Assembly: GCA_022820725.1 (NCBI GenBank)
Contig: JAJEFA010000009.1
Coordinates: 124,001 to 188,000, forward strand
Direction: 5' to 3'
Length of the DNA: 64,000 nucleotides
Origin: Candidatus Binatia bacterium
GTDB taxonomy: Bacteria; Desulfobacterota; Binatia; Bin18
The position numbers and the translations under genes were made by a program. Under the pieces are notes generated by a model. It searched no databases. It worked only from the letters and a program-made list of their open reading frames with translations, and was not told where the DNA came from. Below, piece after piece: positions 8,539 to 16,838 of this stretch (its first letter is position 1; each line of letters opens with the position of its first letter).

Positions 8539-9267
8539 TCAACTCGTTATCTCTCGCGAGAGGGCGAAATCCTTGCCATCCTGCGCCGCGACCAGCGCCG
8601 GCGTCTGCTGGGAGTCACTTTCAAGAATCCCCAGGGCGATCGACTTTAAGGGCTCCAGATACTCATCGAGCTTGGTAAAACTGCTGAGCGCCCAATGCCG
8701 CACCGCCCAAGACTGGGCCAGCACCAATAAGCAGTGGGCCTTGAGTTGGATATTCCCGGCTGGGAATGCCCCCTGGGCAACCCCATAGGCGATAATCTCC
8801 TCGAAAAAATGCTGAATCCGTTCTTCGCCCTCAAGAAAGCGCTTGCGTTCCGCCAGCGTCAGCGACTTTGTTTCCTGATAGGCCAGAACCGTATTGCGCC
8901 GCAGTTCATCAGTCAGCGCGGCGTACTGCTCGTAGGCCCGCAAAAACAGGTCGCGCGGACTGGCGCCGTTCTGCTTGAGCCGCTCAAACTCGGTGCGCTG
9001 TTTTTGAAATCCGGCCTCGGTCCGGACCTGGCCGTAAGAGAGCAGAAAAAAGAGAATCTCTTCCTTACTGGTAAAATAGTTGAAAACCGAGCCCACGCTG
9101 AGCCCGGCTTTTTGGGCAATCTCACGGACGCTGGTGTTGTGATAGCCGTTCTGGAGAAAGAGATTGAGCGCCGCAGCGGCAATGCGCTCCTGGCCTTCTT
9201 GCAGCCGCTTTTCGTCGGTTACCTGGGACTGGGATTTGCGTTTTTTGCGTAAGACCTGAGATTTCAC
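8539..9267 (-). CDS. TetR/AcrR family transcriptional regulator
   Basis: 242 residues. A basic N-terminal tail (KKRKSQSQ) precedes the TetR DNA-binding domain. The helix-turn-helix is about residues 45-64 (TSVREIAQKAGLSVGSVFNYF), followed by KEEILFFLL, the usual start of the ligand domain. The C-terminal domain is divergent, so the ligand is unknown. It is divergent from hyuA (9399) and upstream of the CaiB pair on its own strand. A palindrome at 9314-9325 in the divergent spacer is a good candidate operator, so it may control hyuAB, itself and perhaps the CaiB genes. Confidence 0.9.
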   Translation of the reverse strand: MKSQVLRKKRKSQSQVTDEKRLQEGQERIAAAALNLFLQNGYHNTSVREIAQKAGLSVGSVFNYFTSKEEILFFLLSYGQVRTEAGFQKQRTEFERLKQNGASPRDLFLRAYEQYAALTDELRRNTVLAYQETKSLTLAERKRFLEGEERIQHFFEEIIAYGVAQGAFPAGNIQLKAHCLLVLAQSWAVRHWALSSFTKLDEYLEPLKSIALGILESDSQQTPALVAAQDGKDFALSREITS

Positions 9268-9313
9268 CGCGGAGCGCCTTTCGCCAGGGTCCGGTACGCG
9301 ACAGGAACTGAGT

Positions 9314-9325
9314 GAATGTTCATTC
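9314..9325. promoter_or_regulatory. Candidate TetR operator
   Basis: Palindrome GAATGTTCATTC (5-bp arms GAATG/CATTC) in the 131-bp spacer between the divergent tetR and hyuA genes. It lies 47 bases from the tetR start. Position and symmetry suit a TetR dimer; binding is inferred. Confidence 0.45.
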
Positions 9326-9352
9326 CACGCTCATACGATACGGGCTGGTCTT

Positions 9353-9381
9353 TTGTCAAGCCGGAAGAATCTCGCTAGAGT
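9353..9381 (+). promoter_or_regulatory. Candidate sigma70 promoter for hyuAB
   Basis: TTGTCA (9353-9358), a 17-base spacer, and TAGAGT (9376-9381), ending 17 bases before the hyuA ATG. An AGGAG ribosome site follows at 9388-9392. The candidate TetR operator is about 28 bases upstream of the -35 box. Confidence 0.45.
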
Positions 9382-9398
9382 AGCCCCAGGAGCGATTC

Positions 9399-11477
9399 AT
9401 GAGACTCATTGGGGTTGACGTAGGTGGGACATTCACCGACGCAGTCTTCGCCGACACCCGGACGGACCGGTTGGCCATCCATAAAGTGCCGACGTCGCCA
9501 GACGACCCCTCCCTGGGGGTCATGCGCGCAATCACCGAGCTGTGCCACCACCAGACCATTCCGCTCGACAGCATTGCCCTCATCTACCACGGGACCACGA
9601 TCGCCACCAATGCCCTGTTGGAACATAAAGGCGCGACCGCGGGCCTGATTACCACCCAGGGCTACCGCGACATTCTCCACATCGGCCGCCACCAGCGACC
9701 CCATCACTACTCCATCCAGCAGGAGATCCCCTGGCAAGACCGCCCCCTGGTCCGCCGCCGCTATCGCAAAGGCGTTCCGGAGCGGCTTATTCCGCCGCAT
9801 GGCGAGGTTCTGATTCCACTCGATGAAGCCGCGGTCCGCGAAGCGGCCCGTGAGCTCAAAGACGCCCAGGTTGAATCGATCGCCGTCTGTTTTTTATTCT
9901 CGTATCTCAACGCCGGACATGAAAATCGCGCCCGTGAGATCATTCTCGAAGAATACCCCGAGGTCTTTGTCACCACCTCGGCCTCCCTCTCCCCCCAGTT
10001 CCGCGAGTTTGAACGCTTTACCACGACGGCCATTAACGCCTTTATCGGCCCCACCGTTCACCGCTATGTTTCGCAATTGGAGCAGCGCTTACGCAGCGCC
10101 GGGATTGGGGCCGAGCTGCGTATTATTCGCTCCAACGGCGGGCTGGCCACACCGCGGGTGGTTGCCCAAAAACCCGCTCTGACCCTCCTGTCCGGCCCGG
10201 CCGCGGGCGTGCTCGGCGGAGCCTGGACGGGCGAGCGGTCGCAACACACCCGGCTCATTACCTTTGATGTGGGCGGCACCAGCGCCGATATCGGTGTGGT
10301 TACGGACGGGCAGTTCAGCGAAGCCACGGCCCGCGATACCTGGATAGCCGGCTATCCGGTTCTGGTCCCGATGATCGACATCCACACCATTGGTGCCGGC
10401 GGCGGCAGTATCGCCCATATTGACCCTGGCGGAGGCTTTCGGGTCGGGCCGCACAGCGCCGGCTCCCAGCCCGGCCCGGCGGCTTATGGTCGCGGAGGGA
10501 CCCAGCCCACGGTCACGGACGCCAATATTCTCCTGGGTCGGCTGGACACCGACAATTTTCTCGGCGGGGCCATGGCGCTTGATGCGGCCGCCGCCAGGCG
10601 GGCCATTCACGCACTGGCAAACCGGCTTGAACTGTCCGAACTGGAAGCGGCCGAAGGGATCGTTACCATCCTGAACAGCAATATGGCCAACGCCATACGC
10701 TCGCGCACCGTGCAGAAAGGCATTGACCCGCGCGCCTATGCGCTAGTGGCCTTTGGTGGGGCCGGTCCGCTCCATGGTGCGGAGGTCGCCCGTTTGCTGG
10801 GCATTCCGGAGTGCATTGTCCCTCCCTACCCCGGTATCACCTCGGCTATTGGCCTGCTCACCACGGATGTCAAATACGATGCCACCCGGACCGCCTTTCA
10901 GACCTCGACCGATTGTGATCTGCCCCGGCTCAACGCGGCGTTTACGCAGATGCAAAACGAATTGCAACAACAGTTCAGCGATGACGGCATCGCTCTGTCC
11001 GCAGTCACATTTACGCGTTTTGCCGATGTGCGCTACGTCGGCCAGGGCTATGAGCTGCGGGTCGCCGTGCCCGAGGGTCTCCTCGATACTGCCGCGCTTG
11101 ACAGTATCATTGACCGTTTTCATTACCAGCACGAGTTGGAGTATGGCCACTTCTTTGCGGACAGCCCGCTTGAAATCGTCACCATCCGTCTGGTCGGAAT
11201 CGGTCAGGCGCAGAAAATCCGCGCCACATCTTCAGCCGGCTCAGGCTCGCTCCGGGCCGCGCTGGTGAAAACCCAACCGTCGGTGTTTCGGGTTCAGAAT
11301 GAGCTACGCAGCCTGGATACCGCCTTTTACCGGCGAGAACAGCTCCCGGTCGAAGAGGTGGTTGCCGGTCCGGCGATCATCCTGCAAACAGACTCGACCA
11401 CCGTGGTTCCTCCGGATTGTACCTTTCAGCTTGACCCCCACGGCAATCTGCTCATTCAGATAGGAGGGGCAGTATGA
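9399..11477 (+). CDS. hyuA: Hydantoinase A / N-methylhydantoinase A
   Basis: Complete 692-residue HyuA/5-oxoprolinase alpha subunit. MRLIGVDVGGTFTDAVFAD opens the protein, followed by YHGTTIATNALLEHKGA, SGPAAGVLGGAWTG, FDVGGTSADIGVV, the AYGRGGTQPTVTDANILLGRL family signature, and FGGAGPLHGAEVA. With HyuB it should couple ATP hydrolysis to opening of a hydantoin-like or oxoproline-like ring in the cytoplasm. The ATG has AGGAG six bases upstream. It overlaps hyuB by 4 bp (ATGA), which indicates translational coupling and equal subunit dosage. Confidence 0.94.
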   Translation: MRLIGVDVGGTFTDAVFADTRTDRLAIHKVPTSPDDPSLGVMRAITELCHHQTIPLDSIALIYHGTTIATNALLEHKGATAGLITTQGYRDILHIGRHQRPHHYSIQQEIPWQDRPLVRRRYRKGVPERLIPPHGEVLIPLDEAAVREAARELKDAQVESIAVCFLFSYLNAGHENRAREIILEEYPEVFVTTSASLSPQFREFERFTTTAINAFIGPTVHRYVSQLEQRLRSAGIGAELRIIRSNGGLATPRVVAQKPALTLLSGPAAGVLGGAWTGERSQHTRLITFDVGGTSADIGVVTDGQFSEATARDTWIAGYPVLVPMIDIHTIGAGGGSIAHIDPGGGFRVGPHSAGSQPGPAAYGRGGTQPTVTDANILLGRLDTDNFLGGAMALDAAAARRAIHALANRLELSELEAAEGIVTILNSNMANAIRSRTVQKGIDPRAYALVAFGGAGPLHGAEVARLLGIPECIVPPYPGITSAIGLLTTDVKYDATRTAFQTSTDCDLPRLNAAFTQMQNELQQQFSDDGIALSAVTFTRFADVRYVGQGYELRVAVPEGLLDTAALDSIIDRFHYQHELEYGHFFADSPLEIVTIRLVGIGQAQKIRATSSAGSGSLRAALVKTQPSVFRVQNELRSLDTAFYRREQLPVEEVVAGPAIILQTDSTTVVPPDCTFQLDPHGNLLIQIGGAV

Positions 11478-13276
11478 GGACCCCAGCGGACAACGCTCCC
11501 AATGGTCACGACATTGATCCGATTACGGCCAGCGTCATCCTGGGTGCGCTGGAGAATATTGCGGTGGAGATGGGCTATAAGCTCATGCGCATGTCATATT
11601 CGAGCATTATTCGGGAGTCCGAGGATTTCGGCACGGCCCTGGTCAACGCGCGTGGCGAACAATTATGCGAGTCAAAGCAGAGTACACCCCTCCAGTCCGG
11701 CCCTATTCCCGGCTATGTGCGGGGGATGCTCGACGCGCTCGCCACACGGGGAGAGTCCATCCTGCCCGGCGACGTCATCATGCATAACGACCCGTATGGC
11801 GGGGCCAGCCACGGCCCGGATGTCGGGTTTTGCGTACCGGTTTTCTACCAGGATGATCTCGTCGGGTTTTCCGTCACCACGGCCCACCACCTCGATATCG
11901 GCTGTCAGACCCCGGGCAGCACCGGCATTGTCGAGGCGTTTGACGCCTATGCCGAGGGTTTGCAGTTCAAGGCGATCAAGGTGTATGAGCAGGGAAACCG
12001 GAACGCGGCGGTGTGGCAGTTGTTGCGCGATAATATCCGCATCTCCGATCTGGTGGTGGGCGATATGGAAGCCCAGATCGCGGCCTGTCGCATCGGTGCC
12101 GAACGTTATATCGAACTCATCGAGCGCTACGGGCTCCACACGGTCGAAGCCGCCTGCACCTCCCTGTTCGATTACTCCGAGCGCTTGATGCGGCAGGCGA
12201 TCGAACAGATTCCGGACGGCAGCTATACGGCTACCGGTCACATGGATGGCTATATTGACGATCCCGACCCAGGCCGGCGCAACCTGCCCATTTGTGTGAC
12301 CCTGACGGTCAGCGGATCGGAGCTGAGCGTAGACCTGACCGGCACCGCGCCGCAAGTGTCGGACCGGCCCATCAATATGCCGTTGGTTGGCACAGTTGAC
12401 GTGGCCATCTGGCTGGTGTTGCGCTCGGTCCTGCTCGACACCGAAATCTACGGCGACCTGCCGCAAAACGCCGGACTCTACCGGCCCATTCAGATCATTG
12501 CGCCTCGCGGTACGCTGGCCAACCCCATTTTTCCGGCACCGACCATTGCCCGTTTTGTCACCGGCAACGTCTTAAGCGATACCGTCATGAAGGCCCTGGC
12601 CCAGGCCGTTCCCCGCCAGGTCAGTGCCGGCATCGGCAACCTCAAGGCCATTGCCTCAAGCGGGATGCGACGGAACAACAGCCCCTGGGTGCATCTGGAA
12701 ATTTTTGAAGGCAGCTATGGCGGGCGGTACGGTCACGACGGCATGGACACCGTTGATACGCTGTATGCCAACACCCGCAATAATCCCATTGAAGACGTTG
12801 AGTCCCACGTGCCGCTCCGGGTCGAACGCTATGAGCTACGCGAGGATGCGTGTGCGCCTGGACAATGGCGGGGCGGTATGGGGTCAGTCAAGGAACTGCA
12901 CTATCTGAGTGACGGCGGCACGTCGGTTGAGGCCGACGGTTTTGTCTATGGCGCCTGGGGGTTTGACGGAGGCAGCACGGGCATCCCCGGCACCCTGACC
13001 TTGAAAACCCTCGATAACGAAGAAATCGCCCTGCCCTCAAAAGTTCCCTATCGCGGCGTCAAAGCCGGGGAACGTCTGATTACCATTGGTGCCACCGGCG
13101 GCGGCTACGGCGACCCTTTCCGGCGTGATCCGCAGCAGGTCTTGGAAGACGTGTTGGACGAATACTACACCCGAGACACCGCCCGGCGTGAATATGGCGT
13201 GGTGATTACCGAGGGTATGCAGTTGGACCGTGAGGGGACGGAGAAGCTTCGGCGCGAGCGAAACACACGCTCATGA
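11474..13276 (+). CDS. hyuB: Hydantoinase B / N-methylhydantoinase B
   Basis: 600-residue HyuB/5-oxoprolinase beta subunit. Characteristic segments are DPITASVILGALENIAVEMGYKLMRMSYSSIIRESEDFGTAL, GDVIMHNDPYGGASHGPDV, FSVTTAHHLDIG and, towards the C-terminus, GGMGSVKELHYLSDGG and ATGGGYGDPF. The HH in TTAHHLDIG and the acidic residues around it are in the expected metal-site region. It overlaps hyuA by ATGA and is convergent with hicA, their ends overlapping by 6 bp. N-carbamoyl-amino-acid hydrolase and hydantoin racemase genes follow 1.2 kb downstream, so hydantoin-type substrates are likely. Confidence 0.94.
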   Translation: MRTPADNAPNGHDIDPITASVILGALENIAVEMGYKLMRMSYSSIIRESEDFGTALVNARGEQLCESKQSTPLQSGPIPGYVRGMLDALATRGESILPGDVIMHNDPYGGASHGPDVGFCVPVFYQDDLVGFSVTTAHHLDIGCQTPGSTGIVEAFDAYAEGLQFKAIKVYEQGNRNAAVWQLLRDNIRISDLVVGDMEAQIAACRIGAERYIELIERYGLHTVEAACTSLFDYSERLMRQAIEQIPDGSYTATGHMDGYIDDPDPGRRNLPICVTLTVSGSELSVDLTGTAPQVSDRPINMPLVGTVDVAIWLVLRSVLLDTEIYGDLPQNAGLYRPIQIIAPRGTLANPIFPAPTIARFVTGNVLSDTVMKALAQAVPRQVSAGIGNLKAIASSGMRRNNSPWVHLEIFEGSYGGRYGHDGMDTVDTLYANTRNNPIEDVESHVPLRVERYELREDACAPGQWRGGMGSVKELHYLSDGGTSVEADGFVYGAWGFDGGSTGIPGTLTLKTLDNEEIALPSKVPYRGVKAGERLITIGATGGGYGDPFRRDPQQVLEDVLDEYYTRDTARREYGVVITEGMQLDREGTEKLRRERNTRS

Positions 13277-13459
13277 GGGCACTGGAATGCCAAGTTGCTT
13301 GCAAATCCGTGCAGCCGTAAATTCGGGAATCTCACGATGGCGGGGTACCGAAGTACGGCGATTGGTGGCCGGATTCTCCCAGATTGAATGTTCTCCCCCT
13401 TCCCGCACGAACCGGCATCCATGTTGACTCAAGTGTCTCAGCAGATCGCGCCGTTTCAT
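13271..13459 (-). CDS. hicA: HicA-family mRNA interferase toxin
   Basis: 62 residues with the HicA double-stranded-RNA-binding-like fold: KRRDLLRHLSQHGCRFVREGGEHSIWENP carries the catalytic His (His24) in a G-x-x-H context, and VPRHREI matches the family core. It is a ribosome-independent mRNA-cleaving toxin. Its ATG overlaps the stop of the upstream antitoxin gene (ATGA). It converges on hyuB with a 6-bp overlap of gene ends. Confidence 0.87.
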   Translation of the reverse strand: MKRRDLLRHLSQHGCRFVREGGEHSIWENPATNRRTSVPRHREIPEFTAARICKQLGIPVPS

Positions 13460-13740
13460 GGTGCGGGCGCTTGAGGAACGATCCTGACATGAGACGCCGC
13501 AGTCAACAGCAGGTGAATAGGCTCTTCCAGGTCAGCCTCCGGATCAGTCAGTGAGGGGTCGGGCTGGGGTAAAGGCTCACCCCGTAGCAGGCTCGTCTCG
13601 GCCATGTCCGCCAGTGCGCTTGCCAGCAAGCGTCGAGCCTCTTCGAGGTTTACACCACAGGTGATCGTGCCCGGAAAATCCAACACTTCGGCATGGACAC
13701 CGTGGTCGAGGAATTTATACAGGGCTTTATACGTCAACAT
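13456..13740 (-). CDS. hicB: HicB-family antitoxin
   Basis: 94 residues. The partial RNase-H-like HicB fold is visible (EVLDFPGTITCGVNLEEARRLLASALADMAE). The C-terminus is short and Pro-rich; no helix-turn-helix or ribbon-helix-helix DNA-binding domain can be seen, although autoregulation normally needs one. It neutralises HicA and overlaps it by 4 bp, antitoxin first. The palindrome at 13781-13797 upstream is a possible operator. Confidence 0.82.
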   Translation of the reverse strand: MLTYKALYKFLDHGVHAEVLDFPGTITCGVNLEEARRLLASALADMAETSLLRGEPLPQPDPSLTDPEADLEEPIHLLLTAASHVRIVPQAPAP

Positions 13741-13780
13741 GTTTTACCCGTTATAGTAGAGGATGAGACTAATTGATGCA

Positions 13781-13797
13781 TTATGTCAAAAACATAA
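13781..13797. promoter_or_regulatory. Palindrome upstream of hicBA, candidate operator
   Basis: TTATGTCAAAAACATAA has perfect 6-bp arms (TTATGT/ACATAA) around a 5-bp centre, 41 bases upstream of the hicB start. On the minus strand it contains a TTGACA hexamer. It is AT-rich compared with the surroundings, as toxin-antitoxin promoters often are. Confidence 0.45.
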
Positions 13798-13823
13798 CAC
13801 CCGAGACGATAGGAGCGATGCCC

Positions 13824-14240
13824 TTATCCCAGCGCCCCGTCAATATGGACCTTGCGATACGAAAACAGCCATTGCCCCTCGTGTTTGACCAGCCGGTCTT
13901 CGTACTCCCCGGCCATGGCCACCCGGCTGCCGCCCTCCTTGGTGGTTGAGGTCAGCAGCAAAAAACACTTCGAGCGGGCCGTATCGCCGTCCACCTCGGT
14001 CAAAATATTGGTCACATAGTGGCGTAGCTTGGGACTCTCGGCCGCCAGCCGCTTAACCTCGGCGGTAAAGCGGTCGAGTTCCCGATGGGCGTCAAATTTG
14101 CCGATTACTCCGTCAAAGACGCCGTCCGGCGCAAAGCAGTCCGCCCAGCCCTGATAGTCGTCGTGGTCAATAGCGAAATTATACCGCGCGATCAGCTCGG
14201 CGATGGCCGTTTTGTCCCGGTCGTGTTGTTCTTCGCTCAT
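13824..14240 (-). CDS. SnoaL-like / NTF2-fold polyketide-cyclase-like protein
   Basis: 138 residues with the nuclear-transport-factor-2 cone fold pattern: AIAELIARYNFAIDHDDYQGWADCFAPDGVFDG at the N-terminus, LRHYVTNILTEVDGDTA in the middle and GEYEDRLVKHEGQWLFSYRKVHIDG at the C-terminus. Members are small dehydratases, cyclases or isomerases, or non-enzymatic ligand binders; the substrate is unknown. It has a GGAGG ribosome site. It stands alone on the minus strand between hicBA and the carbamoylase genes. Confidence 0.85.
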   Translation of the reverse strand: MSEEQHDRDKTAIAELIARYNFAIDHDDYQGWADCFAPDGVFDGVIGKFDAHRELDRFTAEVKRLAAESPKLRHYVTNILTEVDGDTARSKCFLLLTSTTKEGGSRVAMAGEYEDRLVKHEGQWLFSYRKVHIDGALG

Positions 14241-14480
14241 GTCGCTTCCTCCAAAGTTCTCCTCAAACGCTTTGCCCGATGTCTCTTGGCAGGATTAAGG
14301 TGATTCCGAGCTGGATATGTGAAGCCTGAGACCGTGTAATCAACAGTCCACTCCCTAAACAAAAAATCACAAAAGTCAACTTGGCGACATATCGCCATGA
14401 GTACTGAGACGCTCTCAAAAAGCGCGGGATGGACTTTCACATATTTCCGTGAGATAGCCTTTTCTCATAAGGATACGCCC

Positions 14481-15707
14481 ATGCAACTTAATCACACTCG
14501 CCTGCTGAACAGCCTTACGCAGCTTGCCCAATTTGGAAAAGTCGGTACCGGGGTGAATCGGCTGTCCTTTACACAAGAAGACCGCGCCGCGCGGCAGTGG
14601 CTGGTCGAACAGATGCGCGAGGCCGGCCTCGATGCAGAGATTGACGGGATTGGAAATGTGTACGGGCGGACACGCGGGGTGGATACGGCCGTGCTGATTG
14701 GTTCGCACACCGACTCCGTACCGAAAGGCGGCTGGCTGGATGGCGCGATGGGTGTGCTGTACGGCCTGGAGGTCGCCCGGGCGCGGAACGAATCGAACGC
14801 TCTGCCCGGCCTCGGCGTTGACGTGATCTCCTTTGCCGATGAAGAAGGGACGTATCGAGCCCTGGCCGGCAGCCTGTCGTTTTGCGATGAGTTGTCGGAC
14901 ACGGATATTGAAGGCGCGAAAAATACACACGGCGTCTCACTCACACACGCTCTGACCGAAGCCGGGTACGCCGGACAACCCCGTGCCCGGATCGATCCGA
15001 GTCGCCATATCGCCTATTTTGAAGGCCATATTGAACAGGGGCCGCGGCTTGAGGTCGAAGGACAAAAAATCGGTCTGGTGACCGCCATCGTCGGCATTCG
15101 CCGCAGCCGCGTTACCTGTACCGGTCAGGCCGACCATGCCGGCACAACACCCATGCATTTGCGCAAAGACGCTGGGGCCGTCCTGATTCGGCTTTGTGCA
15201 AATCTGCTCGACCGGTTTGCCAATGCCGGCAGCGAGTTGAGCGTATGGAATCTGGGTCATATTGTTTTTGAACCGGGCGCCGGCAATGTCGTGCCCAGTT
15301 CGGCCCAGGTCCTGGTCGAGTTCCGCGACCCTCAACCGGAAGTGCTTGATCGTCTGGAAGCTGAAATCAATGCGGCGGTCGCTACGTTTCAGGGACAACA
15401 GAGTGTCACCGTTGAGGTGGCCCATCTGCTGAGTATCGCCCCGGCGGATATGGACGCCGCCTTGGTCGATACCCTTGAGGCCGCGACCCGGCAGCGGGCC
15501 GTCCCTGCCCTGCGTATGCCCAGCGGAGCCGGGCACGACGCTATGGTCCTGAGTCGCTATGTCCCAACCGCCATGCTTTTTATCCCCAGCATCGGCGGCC
15601 GCAGCCACGATGTTGCGGAGGACACCAGTGCGGAAGATATCTGTCTGGGGGCAGATATTCTGGCTGACACAGTGGCATTATTAGCCCGGCAGAAAGGACT
15701 GGCATGA
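14481..15707 (+). CDS. M20-family N-carbamoyl-L-amino-acid hydrolase / allantoate amidohydrolase
   Basis: 408-residue Zn hydrolase with the binuclear metal ligands in family positions: His76 in GSHTDSVPKGGWLDGAMG, Asp87, the Glu pair 121-122 in DEEGTYR, HIEQGPRLE, HAGTTPMHLRKDA and the C-terminal GHDAM. It releases ammonia and CO2 from N-carbamoyl amino acids or allantoate. An ATG at 14397 in the same frame gives 28 more residues, but the ATG at 14481 has AAGGA at the right distance and matches the family N-terminus. It overlaps the racemase by ATGA. With HyuAB upstream this supplies the carbamoylase step of hydantoin breakdown. Confidence 0.9.
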   Translation: MQLNHTRLLNSLTQLAQFGKVGTGVNRLSFTQEDRAARQWLVEQMREAGLDAEIDGIGNVYGRTRGVDTAVLIGSHTDSVPKGGWLDGAMGVLYGLEVARARNESNALPGLGVDVISFADEEGTYRALAGSLSFCDELSDTDIEGAKNTHGVSLTHALTEAGYAGQPRARIDPSRHIAYFEGHIEQGPRLEVEGQKIGLVTAIVGIRRSRVTCTGQADHAGTTPMHLRKDAGAVLIRLCANLLDRFANAGSELSVWNLGHIVFEPGAGNVVPSSAQVLVEFRDPQPEVLDRLEAEINAAVATFQGQQSVTVEVAHLLSIAPADMDAALVDTLEAATRQRAVPALRMPSGAGHDAMVLSRYVPTAMLFIPSIGGRSHDVAEDTSAEDICLGADILADTVALLARQKGLA

Positions 15708-16438
15708 AGATCAAGATCATCAATCCCAACACCTCTGAGGAAATGACGCGCGCAATCGGTATGGCCGGCGAGTCCGTGGCCCGGCCGGGCACCCAGATCA
15801 CAGCGGTCAGCCCCCGATTCGGGCCAGCCTCCATCGAGTCCTATTACGATGACTATCTGAGTATTCCCGGACTGCTCGAAGAAGTCCAAAAAGGAGAGGC
15901 CGAACGGTGCGACGCCTATATTATCGCCTGCTATGGCGACCCAGGCTTGCACGCGGCGCGCGAATGCACCACCAGGCCGGTTGTCGGCATCGCCGAAGCC
16001 TCTCTGTATATGGCCGCCATGCTGGCCGCGCGATTCTCTATTGTGACGGTGATTCCGCGGACACGCACCATGCTCGAAGAAATGGTTGCTGGGTATGGTT
16101 TTCGGGAAAAAGTGGTGAGTATCCGGACCTCTCCGCTGTATGTGCTTGATGTGGAAAAAGACCCGGCCGGGGCGCTCGAAAAGCTGCGCGTCGAGGCGCG
16201 TCGGGCTCGGGACGAAGACGATGCAGAGGCTATTCTACTCGGCTGTGCCGGATTCACCCAGTTTGCAGACGAGTTGGAGCGAGAGCTTGAGATACCCGTC
16301 CTCGACGGTGTGGTGTGCGCCGTCAAGATGGCCGAATCGCTGGTCGAATTGGGCAAGACCACGAGCAAGTATAAAACCTACCGCCCGCCGGAGAAGAAGA
16401 CCTACACCGGCATCTTCAAGCATTTTGGCCAGCCATAG
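15704..16438 (+). CDS. Hydantoin racemase (Asp/Glu racemase superfamily)
   Basis: 244 residues, cofactor-independent racemase. The two catalytic cysteines are Cys76 (ACYGDPG) and Cys181 (LLGCAGF), and the N-terminus MKIKIINPNTSEEMT is the hydantoin-racemase signature. It would interconvert D- and L-hydantoins so that a stereospecific hydantoinase/carbamoylase can use both. The 4-bp overlap with the carbamoylase gene marks one operon. The C-terminal 20 residues (YKTYRPPEKKTYTGIFKHFGQP) extend the usual domain. Confidence 0.9.
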   Translation: MKIKIINPNTSEEMTRAIGMAGESVARPGTQITAVSPRFGPASIESYYDDYLSIPGLLEEVQKGEAERCDAYIIACYGDPGLHAARECTTRPVVGIAEASLYMAAMLAARFSIVTVIPRTRTMLEEMVAGYGFREKVVSIRTSPLYVLDVEKDPAGALEKLRVEARRARDEDDAEAILLGCAGFTQFADELERELEIPVLDGVVCAVKMAESLVELGKTTSKYKTYRPPEKKTYTGIFKHFGQP

Positions 16439-16500
16439 CCGTAATTGTTCTTTGGGTAGAGATATTTTATTTGACGAGTCTGCCTACTTATATTGCATCT

Positions 16501-16776
16501 ATGCGATCCGAATATTCCACTTACGAAGCCAAGGCGCAATTCTCGGAAATCATCCGGCAGGTGCGTCAGGGAAAGACTATCACGGTTTCTTATCGTGGAG
16601 AGCCCGTGGCCGAGATTCGTCCGTTCCAACGGGGACCGGAAACGATCGAAGGGCGTCTCGCGGAGTACGAACGCCGGGGCCTTCTGGCTCGTCCAAGCGG
16701 ACAAAGACAACCGCTCAAGGCCGTGGCGCGACGAAGCGGCGCGCTCAGACGCTTTCTCGCCGAGCGAGGCATATGA
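16501..16776 (+). CDS. Phd/YefM-type antitoxin, orphaned
   Basis: 91 residues from the ATG at 16501, a start matching the family (MRSEYSTYEAKAQFSEIIRQVRQGKTITVSYRGEPVAEIRPF). A TTG at 16471 could add 10 residues, but they do not resemble the family. The N-terminal half is the Phd/YefM DNA-binding domain; the C-terminal half would wrap a toxin. Its stop overlaps the start of a PIN-toxin remnant (ATGA at 16773-16776). No clear ribosome site is visible, so the message may be leaderless or nearly so. Confidence 0.82.
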   Translation: MRSEYSTYEAKAQFSEIIRQVRQGKTITVSYRGEPVAEIRPFQRGPETIEGRLAEYERRGLLARPSGQRQPLKAVARRSGALRRFLAERGI

Positions 16777-16814
16777 GCGTCGCTTACGTCGATCAAGTCC
16801 CGTCGGTCGGATGA
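16773..16814 (+). pseudogene. Remnant of a VapC (PIN-domain) toxin gene cut off by a palindromic repeat
   Basis: The ATG overlaps the antitoxin stop as in intact modules, and the first codons read MSVAYVD, the usual opening of VapC toxins up to the first catalytic Asp. After a few more codons the frame runs into the 26-bp GTCGGAT...ATCCGAC repeat and stops within it, giving only 13 residues. The next gene ends at 16839, so the rest of the toxin is gone. Deletion ending at, or insertion of, the repeat is inferred. Confidence 0.6.
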
Positions 16815-16831
16815 GCGTAGCGTAATCCGAC
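16806..16831. repeat. 26-bp palindromic repeat (GTCGGAT...ATCCGAC), copy 2
   Basis: Second copy of the element at 3957-3982, differing at two central positions. It supplies the premature stop of the toxin remnant and ends 8 bp before the 3' end of the convergent amidohydrolase gene. Confidence 0.75.
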
Positions 16832-16838
16832 AGCTCTA

